From Ascoidea rubescens DSM 1968 (lineage: Eukaryota > Ascomycota > Saccharomycetes > Ascoideales > Ascoideaceae): DNA of 64,000 nucleotides. The DNA lies in contig NW_017962933.1 of the NCBI RefSeq assembly GCF_001661345.1, positions 207,013 through 271,012 of the forward strand, written 5' to 3'. How positions within the stretch are numbered: position 1 is the stretch's first letter; each line of letters opens with the position of its first letter. This document shows positions 1-9,339 of this stretch, one piece after another. A program made the translations under genes and the position numbers. The notes below the pieces were generated by a model, which saw only the letters and a list, made by a program, of their open reading frames with translations, was not told the origin of the DNA and made no database searches.

Positions 1-515
1 CTTTGTTATGGGGATGGCTTCTAAACACAACAAAGTGCTGAGAGTAACACCACTGTTTATTGCAAATTGATTGGGCATAGTTCGGGCAAATCCTATAAAT
101 AAGGCCACTGTTTAAAGGTGAGGTTCGGTTGGAAAGAGCTCTCAAAATTGTTGGGCCCTCATCCGCTCTTATCTCAAAATAACCTGTTTTTAGTAATTAC
201 TGTCAGATTTTCGGCGCGAAAAAACCTTTAGAAGTCTTGTCCCGGATTAGGCCCTGGGCTGTTTTTCGGGAGAAATAAAAAATTGTTGGTTTTTCAAAAG
301 AGGGAATCTGACCACAATTGTGGTTAAGAAAGGTTTGTGGAAATCTGAGGTTTGCAAATGGGGTTTGCAACAAACTGGGGTTACAGCAAAAAGAGGTTTG
401 TAACAGGGGTCTATGCGCAAATTGAGTTCAATGGCAAACTTCAAAACGACTTTATAAAAACACTCACAAAGAAAGTAAAAGGATTAGCATAAATCTTCTG
501 TTAATATTTTTCAAG
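1..515. other. Intergenic, upstream of PHB2
   Basis: No gene is supported here. TATA-like stretches are visible at 94-100 and 453-460; the second lies about 60 bases before the PHB2 ATG. The small open frame on the minus strand lacks any recognisable content. The left neighbour lies outside the window. Confidence 0.6.
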
Positions 516-1418
516 ATGAACGACTTCAATGATATAGCTAGCAAATTCAAATATGCCATGCGTAATGCACAAAAGAAATCGCCAAAGAGTCCACTTGGTT
601 TTTTTGCTGGTGCTGGTGGTTTAGTTCTTCTCGGTGGTTCAGTCTTGCTTTTAAATTCTTCTTTATTCAATGTCGATGGTGGTCACAGAGCTATTATTTA
701 TTCAAGAATCAATGGTGTTCAACCTGAGATCTATAATGAAGGAACTCATATTGCTATTCCATGGTTCCAAAACCCTATTATTTACAATGTTAGAGCCAAA
801 CCAAGACTTATTTCTTCATTAACTGGAACAAAAGATTTGCAAATGGTTAATATCACTTGCAGAGTTTTATCGAAGCCAAGTGTTTCAGCGTTACCAACTA
901 TTTACAGAACTTTGGGTACCGATTATGATGAAAGAGTCTTACCATCAATTATTAATGAGGTTCTTAAATCTGTTGTTGCTCAATTTAATGCTTCTCAATT
1001 AATTACTCAAAGAGAAAGAGTCTCGAAATTAGTTAGAGACAATTTAGTTAAAAGAGCTTCCAGATTCAATATATTATTAGATGATGTTTCATTAACCTCA
1101 ATGACATTCTCACCTGAATTTACTAATGCTGTTGAAGCTAAGCAAATCGCTCAACAAGATGCTCAAAAGGCTGCATTTATTGTTGATAAAGCAAGACAGG
1201 AAAAACAAGGTATGGTTGTTAAAGCTCAGGGTGAAGCAAAATCTGCCGAGTTGATTGGTGAAGCCATTAAAAAATCAAAAGATTATGTTGAGTTAAAGAG
1301 ATTGGATACCGCAAGAGAAATCGCTTCAATATTAGCTCATTCTCCAAACAAAATCATTTTAGATAATGAAGCTTTATTATTGAATACTGTTTCCGATTCA
1401 AGAATTGTTAAAAAATGA
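516..1418 (+). CDS. PHB2: Prohibitin-2, mitochondrial inner-membrane scaffold
   Basis: This 300-aa protein is prohibitin-2, which assembles with Phb1 into large rings in the mitochondrial inner membrane that stabilise membrane proteins and modulate the m-AAA protease. A basic N-terminus is followed by a Gly/Leu-rich membrane segment at about residues 27-47. The SPFH/PHB domain follows, with the typical VDGGHRAIIYSRINGV and EGTHIAIPWFQ motifs, and then an Ala/Gln/Lys-rich coiled coil at about 185-255. The length matches the yeast protein (about 310 aa). The ATG at 516 is the only sensible start, in an A-rich context. I see nothing unusual. Identification rests on strong family resemblance across the whole length. 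Confidence 0.97.
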   Translation: MNDFNDIASKFKYAMRNAQKKSPKSPLGFFAGAGGLVLLGGSVLLLNSSLFNVDGGHRAIIYSRINGVQPEIYNEGTHIAIPWFQNPIIYNVRAKPRLISSLTGTKDLQMVNITCRVLSKPSVSALPTIYRTLGTDYDERVLPSIINEVLKSVVAQFNASQLITQRERVSKLVRDNLVKRASRFNILLDDVSLTSMTFSPEFTNAVEAKQIAQQDAQKAAFIVDKARQEKQGMVVKAQGEAKSAELIGEAIKKSKDYVELKRLDTAREIASILAHSPNKIILDNEALLLNTVSDSRIVKK

Positions 1419-2214
1419 TTGGTTGATTTGTTGATTGATTTATTTATTTGATTTATATTTATATTTATATTTATATTTATATTTATTTTTATAAGTTGAA
1501 TTATAATCATAAAGATATTATGATTAAGATTATCTTTGTACATATTTTTATACTATTTTATGTTGAAATTATAAATAAATATTTCTTACTTCAAATTTGG
1601 TTTTTATCCCTTATTTTTTTTTTATTTTTCTTCTTTTTTTATTTAATTTGAAATCATTTAAATTGAAATGCAAAACAGTAGTAAATAAAAAGAAAAACAA
1701 GACAAAACAAAAAAAATGCAATTCAATAACCAATAACCAATGACCAATAACTAATAACTAATAACTAATAACTAATAAAACTACATAATTTTAAATGGCT
1801 TGTTTATCGTAAAATAAGGGTATATTTATTATATTTGTCAAATTTAATATAAGATCAGAATAATAAAAAACAAAAAACAAAAAACAAAAAAACACAGGGT
1901 ATAAAAATATCAAATTTAATTTGAAAAAAACAAATTGTCAACAAATGGAATAGTTAAAATTGTAATGAAACTGTCAATTTCAAAAAAAAGAAAAAAAAGA
2001 GAACCTCTAAACACAAAACAAAACAATAAACCATAAAAGAATTGACAATTAAACAAATAAACCATTACAATTTTCAATCAGTCAAAATAAGAGTAATAAG
2101 AGTAATAAGAGTAATAAGAGTAATAAGAGTAATAAGAGTAATAAGAGTAATAATAAGAGTGATAGTAATAAAAATAATAGGATAAATTGTGAATAATTGA
2201 AAACTAGAACTAGT
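1419..2214. other. Convergent 3' region with three simple repeats
   Basis: PHB2 and histone H3 end towards each other here. No gene is supported. The stretch holds a TTTATA microsatellite (about 1453-1494), AATAACC/AATAACT units (about 1724-1778) and GAGTAATAA units (about 2091-2162), separated by A-rich sequence. The small open frames inside are products of the repeats. Confidence 0.7.
2091..2162. repeat. GAGTAATAA tandem repeat
   Basis: About eight near-perfect 9-bp units lie 55-125 bases beyond the histone H3 stop codon, so they probably fall in its 3' UTR or terminator. Confidence 0.85.
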
Positions 2215-2649
<435 letters not shown>

Positions 2650-2862
2650 TCAGATTGGGAGAAAGAACTGAGTTGTGTATAAATAAGAAGAAAAGAAAGA
2701 AGCTCGTTCTGTTTTTGATGCAGAAATGATCATTTCCAGAGGTCATGTGAAAGAATCGGTGTTTTGTTTGAGCCAGCGGAGTGGTTCTGATTAGTCATGG
2801 ATTAGCCAGCGCTAGAAGTTTGCTTATTGGGAGCATAGATAAAAGTATATAGAAGTGAACGC

Positions 2863-3672
2863 TTAGAACCCTAGATATCCTCCATCAACAACAATAATTT
2901 CGCCAGAGACATAGTTACTTGCATCCGAGGACAAGAAAACGATGGGTCCCTTGAAGTCGTCAATTGGATCGCCCCATCTTCCAGCAGGAATCCTGTCTAA
3001 TCTCTTCTTATTCTCGACAGAATTATTGTACAAGACATCAGTCATGTTGGTTTTGATCCATCCAGGAGCAATTCCATTAACATTGATACCTGAACTAGCC
3101 CATTCATTTGAAATAGACAGAATAAACCCCTTGAGCGCACTTTTGGTGGAACTATAGACACTGTTCTCGTAGCTTCCAAGATAAGTGGTCAATGAAGCAG
3201 TGAAGATGATCTTGCCCCTGACTTTGTTATCAATCATATGTTTGCCGACTAGTTGGGTCAACTTTGCTGGGACTCTGAAGTTGACAAAAAACACATTGTC
3301 AAACTTATGGTCAGGATAATCCAAAAACCCACTTCTGTGCGAGATACCAGCATTATTAATCAAGATGTCGATTTTGTTGCTTCTGGACAAGTTGATAGCT
3401 TTTTGGACGATTTTCTCCTCGATCTCCTCGATCTTTAAGGTGTCGATGGACAAGTCGCATTCGATTGTGGAAACAACAATGTCGTCAGGTCTGGGAGAGC
3501 TCTTTACAAGAAGCTCGACGGTTGCCTTTGGATCAGTTTTGGGCCTGTGGACGACGATGATCTGGTCGATGTTGGCCTCAGCCAAACCGATGGCCATGCC
3601 CTTACCGATGCCATTGGTAGCTCCTGTAATGAGGGCTATCTTCCCCTTCAACGAAAACAAATCTGCACTCAT
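2863..3672 (-). CDS. Short-chain dehydrogenase/reductase (KduD-like)
   Basis: This 269-aa classical SDR carries the cofactor motif TGATNGIG at residues 16-23, the structural NNAG at 106-109, catalytic Ser160 and the YSSTK active site (Tyr173, Lys177). The C-terminal SGEIIVVDGGYLG signature is also intact. It should be an NAD(P)H-dependent oxidoreductase. The overall layout resembles 2-deoxy-D-gluconate 3-dehydrogenase-type enzymes, but the substrate cannot be read from sequence. The reading frame stays open upstream to 3744, but only through a TTG codon; the first ATG is at 3672 and gives the usual SDR start just before the first beta strand. It is divergent from APL4, sharing 313 bp. Confidence 0.85.
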   Translation of the reverse strand: MSADLFSLKGKIALITGATNGIGKGMAIGLAEANIDQIIVVHRPKTDPKATVELLVKSSPRPDDIVVSTIECDLSIDTLKIEEIEEKIVQKAINLSRSNKIDILINNAGISHRSGFLDYPDHKFDNVFFVNFRVPAKLTQLVGKHMIDNKVRGKIIFTASLTTYLGSYENSVYSSTKSALKGFILSISNEWASSGINVNGIAPGWIKTNMTDVLYNNSVENKKRLDRIPAGRWGDPIDDFKGPIVFLSSDASNYVSGEIIVVDGGYLGF

Positions 3673-3985
3673 TTCCAGCTCTTTCTGCTCTTCTTGCCCC
3701 TGGAAACAGCCAACAGCAGCCTGCCCATTTTCTTCTCTGGCCAAACCACCTCTCTGCTCACCTCTTTGCTTGCCAACTGTGTTAAATCACGAAAAGTCAC
3801 CTTCTCGGCCCCGGCCGTCGGCTGTCCGCGCCCAGATGCCGCCGCGCCCGCGCCCAGATGTGTGAGTTGTTAATATATCTCCATCTCCATCTCCATTTCC
3901 ACCTATCTCTATCTATCTCTATCTCTGCTCTAATAATCAACACTGGTGTGGGGCTGTTGTTGGGCTGTTGGTGTTGTTGTTCAAA
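3673..3985. promoter_or_regulatory. Divergent SDR/APL4 promoter with repeats
   Basis: This 313-bp shared upstream region holds a GC-rich patch with a perfect 12-bp direct repeat, CGCGCCCAGATG, at 3827-3838 and 3849-3860 (22-bp spacing, about two helical turns). Next comes a CATCTC/TATCTC pyrimidine repeat (about 3878-3929). No experimentally defined factor site is recognised, so promoter function is inferred from position. Confidence 0.6.
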
Positions 3986-6955
3986 ATGGGTTCCTTGAAG
4001 GTCTTTATCAAGAATGTCAGATATGCTAAGACAATTGCTGACGAACGAGCTACAATCAGAAAGGAGTCTGCTGCCATCAGAACCTCTTTTAAGAATGTCA
4101 ATCTATCCAACAACAAAAGAAGAGAGAATATTGCAAAGCTATTGTATCTCTATATCCTTGGGGAAAAGACCCATTTTGGTCAGATAGAATGTATCAAATT
4201 ACTAGCTTCTCCTAATTTTATTGATAAGAGATTGGGTTACCTAGCTACAATGTTATTACTAGATGAAAATCAAGAAATTTTAACTTTATTGACAAACTCA
4301 CTCAATATGGATTTGCATCATCCAAACCAATTCATAGTATCTTTAGCCTTATCCACTGTTGGCAATATAGCCTCATACGATCTATCCAACGATATCTATC
4401 AAGACGTTTTAAATATCTTAAATATCAATAACTACTATTTGAAAAAAAAGGCCATCTTAGTTACTTCAAAATTAATTGAAAAGAATCCTGATCTAATTGA
4501 AATTTTTTATGAAAAATTACCCACAATAACTAACATTAATGAAAGAAACCATTCTATTTTATTAACCTCTTGCCAGTTAATTAAAACTTTTTACTTTTTC
4601 GGTGATAATGATATAAAACTAGATTTATATCAAAACTATTTACCAAAACTAATCGTTATTTTAAAAAACTTATCTTCGTTCGGTTATAACCCAGAATATG
4701 ATGTTCTTGGTATATCGGATCCCTTTTTACAAGTGAGCTTATTAAAGACTATCACTCTATTAATCACAACTCCGACCTCCATTATATCTTTATTAAAGAT
4801 ACCTAATCCTGACGTTTTCACTACAAGAAATAACGACTCCTTTAATGACTTGTTAACTCAAATCGGTTCCAATATAGAATTTGGTAAAAATTCTGCAAAT
4901 TTAATTCTATATGAAGTTGTTAAATGTATATTCAAATTAAATTCTTCCACCTCCACAAACTCATCACTTTCTCTGGAAAGTAACAATAACAAAAACAAAA
5001 ACAATAAAAACAAAAATAAAAACACCAGAACAAGTAACTCTTTGAAAATCTTGGGCATTAATTTATTAGGTAAATTCTTAACCTTAAAGGATAACAACAT
5101 CAAATATATCTCTTTAAATACTCTATTAACCGTTGTCAAATTAGAACCAAAAACTGTCCAAAGACATCAAGCCATTATCGTTAATTGTCTTATGGACAAT
5201 GATATCTCAATCAAAAGAAGAGCCTTGGAATTGATCTTTGAAATCTTAAATGAAAATAACATTAGACTATTAATTAAAGAACTAATCAAATTTTTGGAAT
5301 CCTTAATAATTGATGAAAACGGTAATAATACTTCCGTTTCTAAAAATATGAATGAATTTAATAGTTTCACCTATAATTTATCTTCAAATAACATAAACTC
5401 CTTTAATATAAATAACAGCTCCTTTTTAAATAGTTTGGATAGCAATAGCTCTAACGTTGCTTCTCCATCAAACCAAACTTCTACTTCTTCTTCTTTAAAT
5501 AATTTAGATTTAAAATTCTTCATTACAAATAAACTAATGATAATTTTAAGAAATTATTCTCCAAATTTGAAATTCTTCTTTAAATATTTGATTATAATTC
5601 TCAATCTAAATGGTAACTATATAACAAATGACATTCTATCCTTTATCTTGAGTGTTATCTCAAATATTGCTAATAATAAATCAGTTAATATTGGAACCAG
5701 CAACTCAATCGATTTTGACTCAAGCTCTGAAAACAATCAATTACTAATTAAAGATGCTCTCAACCAAATTTTTAACTTGAGTTATGAAAATATTTATAAT
5801 AATGGTTTAAACCTAATCAATATTTGGTGTCTTGGTGAGTTTTCTGAACTAATTCTCAACTCAAGTTTTACTGTGAAAAATAAATACTTGAGAAATAAAA
5901 ACAGTTCTACTATAATAGATCAATCCGTTATTTTAGATTATCTTAATCGAATTATTTCCGATGTTGATAATTCTCTAATAAAATCTTACCTCCTTACATG
6001 TTTATTAAAATTATCTAAAACAATTGATGTCAGCTCATTGAATGAATTAACAGACTTATTTGATCATAACATTAATATAAATTTGCAAATAAAATCTATC
6101 GAATTTAAAGAACTTATCAATATTCAAGATTTGTCTATTAAAGATGGCATACTAGAAAGAATTCCTGCTCCCAATATAAATGACATTGGTCTGGTTTCAT
6201 TGTCTAATACAAGCGATATTGATTTTTCAATTGGCAAAAATGGTCAAGGTAAAAATAAAAAAGACGCGTTATCTGCTGGTTCGGCTACAACAACTGATAA
6301 TTTATTATTAGATTTGATGGATGATGGTACTACCACTGAAACACAAACTCAACCCATTGCTAGTAATGTTGATTTATTATCAGATATCTTCGGTTCTACT
6401 CCAGTTAGTGACACACAGGAAAAAGTTCCATCATCAAATAACAACATTTTAGATTTATTTGGAAATTCATCACCGATATCTAAACCGAATAATTTAAATG
6501 CTTTTAATCTAAACTCACTGGATATTAAAACTCAATCGTTTGGTATTGACCCACAAACGCCCGCCAACACAAAAACTGGCACTAATTCAGCACTAGCAAT
6601 TTTGTCCAATAAATCAATTAAGGAGATTTACTCTAATGATGATATTATAATGAAATTGCTTTCCAAAAATATTGGTGGTGGACAAGCGAATTTAGAAGTC
6701 TACTTTATTAATAAACCGTCCAGTTCTAGTGAAATAAGTAATATCAATTTATTGTTTGCAGTTGCAAAATCTCAGAAATTGGTAATGGGCCAAATCAACA
6801 CGTTGACGATTGATGTTAATGAATTCTTAAAACAAGATTTAAAAGTGAATGGTAAAGTTGGATCAAAATTGAAGTTGAGAATCAAGTTTTCGTATCAAAT
6901 TGGTGGAAGAACTGTTAATGGAATGTTTGATTACAATAAAGGCGAAACTTTATAA
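3986..6955 (+). CDS. APL4: AP-1 complex gamma-adaptin large subunit
   Basis: This 989-aa gamma-adaptin is a large subunit of the AP-1 clathrin adaptor that sorts cargo between the trans-Golgi and endosomes. The start MGSLKVFIKNVR followed by AKTIADERA and KLLYLYILG is diagnostic of the gamma trunk. Alpha-solenoid HEAT repeats fill roughly residues 1-720, interrupted by Asn/Ser/Lys-rich insertions near 340 and 460. A hinge (about 760-860) carries acidic Leu-Asp-Leu motifs such as LLLDLMDD, LLSDIF and ILDLFGN that are likely clathrin or accessory-protein contacts. A gamma-ear domain closes the protein. The frame extends to 3968 only through TTG; the ATG at 3986 fits the family start exactly. 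Ser/Asn-rich insertions make it longer than Saccharomyces Apl4 (832 aa). Confidence 0.94.
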   Translation: MGSLKVFIKNVRYAKTIADERATIRKESAAIRTSFKNVNLSNNKRRENIAKLLYLYILGEKTHFGQIECIKLLASPNFIDKRLGYLATMLLLDENQEILTLLTNSLNMDLHHPNQFIVSLALSTVGNIASYDLSNDIYQDVLNILNINNYYLKKKAILVTSKLIEKNPDLIEIFYEKLPTITNINERNHSILLTSCQLIKTFYFFGDNDIKLDLYQNYLPKLIVILKNLSSFGYNPEYDVLGISDPFLQVSLLKTITLLITTPTSIISLLKIPNPDVFTTRNNDSFNDLLTQIGSNIEFGKNSANLILYEVVKCIFKLNSSTSTNSSLSLESNNNKNKNNKNKNKNTRTSNSLKILGINLLGKFLTLKDNNIKYISLNTLLTVVKLEPKTVQRHQAIIVNCLMDNDISIKRRALELIFEILNENNIRLLIKELIKFLESLIIDENGNNTSVSKNMNEFNSFTYNLSSNNINSFNINNSSFLNSLDSNSSNVASPSNQTSTSSSLNNLDLKFFITNKLMIILRNYSPNLKFFFKYLIIILNLNGNYITNDILSFILSVISNIANNKSVNIGTSNSIDFDSSSENNQLLIKDALNQIFNLSYENIYNNGLNLINIWCLGEFSELILNSSFTVKNKYLRNKNSSTIIDQSVILDYLNRIISDVDNSLIKSYLLTCLLKLSKTIDVSSLNELTDLFDHNININLQIKSIEFKELINIQDLSIKDGILERIPAPNINDIGLVSLSNTSDIDFSIGKNGQGKNKKDALSAGSATTTDNLLLDLMDDGTTTETQTQPIASNVDLLSDIFGSTPVSDTQEKVPSSNNNILDLFGNSSPISKPNNLNAFNLNSLDIKTQSFGIDPQTPANTKTGTNSALAILSNKSIKEIYSNDDIIMKLLSKNIGGGQANLEVYFINKPSSSSEISNINLLFAVAKSQKLVMGQINTLTIDVNEFLKQDLKVNGKVGSKLKLRIKFSYQIGGRTVNGMFDYNKGETL

Positions 6956-7418
6956 TCTGTTAGATATCTTATTGTTAGTTAATTAGTTTATTTTCGTTTT
7001 TTTTTTATTTTCCTCTGTTACACTGAATTATTTTAATTATTTTTAATTATCTTACTTTGGGTTCTTTAATCTAAACTAAAGTTTTTCTTTTCTCAGGACA
7101 TCCCACCTGTAGATGTTCAGATAACATATTTAAAAGCAAAGTAAAATTAAACTTTACTAGTGTGAACAATTAATGGCAATCATAAAAAAGAAGAATTGTC
7201 ATAATCTGTTTTCAAATAGCAACTCACATTTATGCTGGCAATGACTTTATTAAACACAGTAGCAATGTCCGTTTGTTGAAATTCTATGGCTGATATCACA
7301 ACTAGGAGAGCTTGAGATGATTTAAATAGCCCATTGAATCTCTAAAATGATAAAACTTGTTTTGAAACTATAGAATAATTCATCAAATTAATATTGTCTG
7401 AAAGTATATACATAAAAA
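6956..7418. other. Intergenic APL4 3' end and YOP1 promoter
   Basis: AT-rich sequence of 463 bp between tandem genes. I see a T-rich APL4 3' end and no coding, RNA or repeat feature. Confidence 0.6.
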
Positions 7419-8485
7419 ATGGACGTGGTTAAGGAACAACTTCAAACTCAATTGTCGGGAATTGATAAGGTGTGTGAGAAATAATGAAAAACCGAATTTT
7501 TTGGAGGAATTTTATAAAGTGATTTTTTGTTACTAACATTTTTTATTTTTTTTTTTGTTAGCAATTTTCATCAAACAAACAACTTGATTTTGTTGAGAAG
7601 AAAACCAAGGTACCTCGATCATATGCTGTACTTGGTGTTGGAGCACTCTATGTGGTAAATGTTTTATTCAATACATTTGGAATTGGAGAATTATTGTCGA
7701 ATCTTGCAGGATTTGGATATCCAGCATACTTATCAATGAAGGCATTAAGAACAACAGAAAAACACGATGATTCTGATTTATTGGTTTATTGGGTTGTATT
7801 TGGAGCATTGAGTGTTGCTGAATATTTTTCGAGAACAATTTTATATTTGGTTCCATTTTATTATTTTTTCAAGACGATTTTTTTGCTATACTTAAGTTCT
7901 ACCACATACAGAGGAGCAAATTTTATTTACACTCAATTCTTGGGGCCAATGAGTGAGAAGTTTATTTTCAGAAGAGGAGCAGGTCAAAGAAGTTTTGCAC
8001 CACCTCCCCCAAATCGCAAACACAGTGATTACGACACCAGTCGACTCCAAGTTGAAGCAAAAGAACAAGCCAGAAAGCAAGCTAAGATCCAAAATGAAAT
8101 CGCAGAGAGAGCCAAGGCTCAAACAGCTAGAGACCAAGCTGCTCAGTATGCTAAGATCCAATCTACACCAAAAAGAAACAGTGCAAGTGCTCCATATACT
8201 GGAAATGTTTTGTCTAGTGGAACTGTCCCATCTAGTGAAACTGCCTCATCTAGTGGAAAATTTCCACCTAGTGGAAGTGTTGGATTTAATAGAACTGCTC
8301 AAATCAGTGGAAATGGACCACTTAGTGGAAATGTTCCATATAGTGGAAACACTCCAATTAATAGCAATATTCCAACAAGTGGAAATATTCCAACAAGTGG
8401 AATTAGTGGATATCAAAACCCATTTGTCGATGGAAGTAAGCTTAAAGAAGTTCAAACCCACTCAACTGGATACGACAGATTTTAA
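7419..8485 (+). CDS. YOP1: Yop1/REEP5-family ER-shaping protein, one intron
   Basis: The gene encodes a reticulon-like REEP5/DP1/Yop1 protein that bends ER tubules through hydrophobic hairpins. Exon 1 (7419-7469) encodes 17 residues starting MDVVKEQ. An intron at 7470-7561 is removed, and exon 2 (7562-8485) continues with QFSSNKQLDF, restoring the family start with a KVPRSYAVLGVGALYVV first hairpin segment. The TB2/DP1/HVA22 domain, including GFGYPAYLSMKAL and a YWVVFGALSVAEYF hairpin, occupies about residues 50-170. The total is 324 aa, far longer than Saccharomyces Yop1 (180 aa). The extra C-terminus has an Arg/Gln/Ala-rich helix (about 180-225) followed by Ser-Gly-Asn-x-Pro-type repeats (about 240-305). 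The Saccharomyces gene also has a 5' intron. Confidence 0.93.
7470..7561 (+). other. YOP1: YOP1 spliceosomal intron
   Basis: A 92-nt intron with donor GTGTGT, perfect TACTAAC branch point at 7531-7537, T-rich tract and acceptor TTAG ending at 7561. Splicing is phase 0 and joins AAG to CAA in frame. The donor departs from the usual GTATGT. Confidence 0.92.
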
Positions 8486-8739
8486 TTGTATATTAGGATA
8501 TTTAATTAAATTAATAATATTTTGAATTTTACGTTTACGTTTTTTTTTGTTTTTTTTTATAACTACTTCGAAATTTTAATTGTTCAATTGGGTGCAAGCA
8601 AGCATTTTTATGGTTCGAGATCTAGTATTTATTTTATAATTGAGGATAATTAATATATATGATTCAATTGAGGATTGAAAATAAGCGGGAGAAAAGAATG
8701 GATGTATAAGTCATGACTGTAGAAAATTTGAATATACAT

Positions 8740-9219
8740 CTATTCGAAAGCAATACATTCAATTTCAATATCGACACCTAAGGGCAATTCCTTGACAGCA
8801 ACACAGGATCTTGCTGGCTTGAAATCAGTGAAATAAGTTACGTAGACTTTATTAATCTCACTGAAAAAGGCCATATCAGTCAAGAAGATGTTGACTTTGG
8901 CAATTTTGGTCAAGTCTGAATTTGCACCTTTTAAGATCAATTGAATATTGTCCAAGATCAATTCTGTCTTTTCACCAATTGTTCCCTCAAGAATCTCACC
9001 CTTTGAGTTGATTGGAATCTGTCCAGAGACGAAAATCATGTTTCCGGCTTTGACAGCTGGGGAATATGGGGCAGCTGGAGGAGGAGCGCCAGGTGGGTAG
9101 ATTGAGGTTAGGGTGGTCATTCTATTGACAAACTGGAGAGAAGATCTGTGAGAAGCTGGCGATCTGACAGTGTTTTTGAGGAGCACTTTTGCTGAATTGA
9201 AGGCGAGCTGTCTGAACAT
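8740..9219 (-). CDS. MMF1: RidA/YjgF-family imine deaminase, Mmf1/Hmf1-like
   Basis: This 159-aa RidA/YER057c/UK114-family protein hydrolyses reactive 2-aminoacrylate-type enamines and imines made by PLP enzymes; in yeast Mmf1 protects mitochondria and Hmf1 is cytosolic. The core runs from about residue 34, with SPAVKAGNMIFVSGQIP, the KPARSCVAVKELPLGVDIEIE segment containing the conserved active-site Arg, and the C-terminal strand. Residues 1-33 are basic, hydroxylated and free of acidic residues, which is typical of a mitochondrial targeting peptide. A second ATG at residue 34 (genomic 9120) begins MTTLTSIYP, very like the cytosolic Hmf1 start. Only one such gene is seen here, so it may supply both compartments. 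A CACGTG element lies at 9309-9314, about 90 bp upstream. Confidence 0.93.
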   Translation of the reverse strand: MFRQLAFNSAKVLLKNTVRSPASHRSSLQFVNRMTTLTSIYPPGAPPPAAPYSPAVKAGNMIFVSGQIPINSKGEILEGTIGEKTELILDNIQLILKGANSDLTKIAKVNIFLTDMAFFSEINKVYVTYFTDFKPARSCVAVKELPLGVDIEIECIAFE

Positions 9220-9339
9220 TGTGAGCTTCTTGTGGCAGATGGCAGAGGTCGAGAGGAAAGCAGCTGAAAGTGCTGCAGATGATTTGTTGATGGGGTCGAA
9301 AAGAGCGCACGTGTGCGGAAGTTAAAACTATTTACGGAA

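Noticed and set aside
1-110. Possible thiamine-pyrophosphate riboswitch (GTGCTGAGAG followed by TTGATTGGG)
   Set aside because: CTGAGA is present, but the CTGG...CCAG hairpin and its spacing are missing, and no thiamine gene follows.
3673-3744. Longer N-terminus for the SDR gene
   Set aside because: It would require a TTG start; the ATG at 3672 matches the family start.
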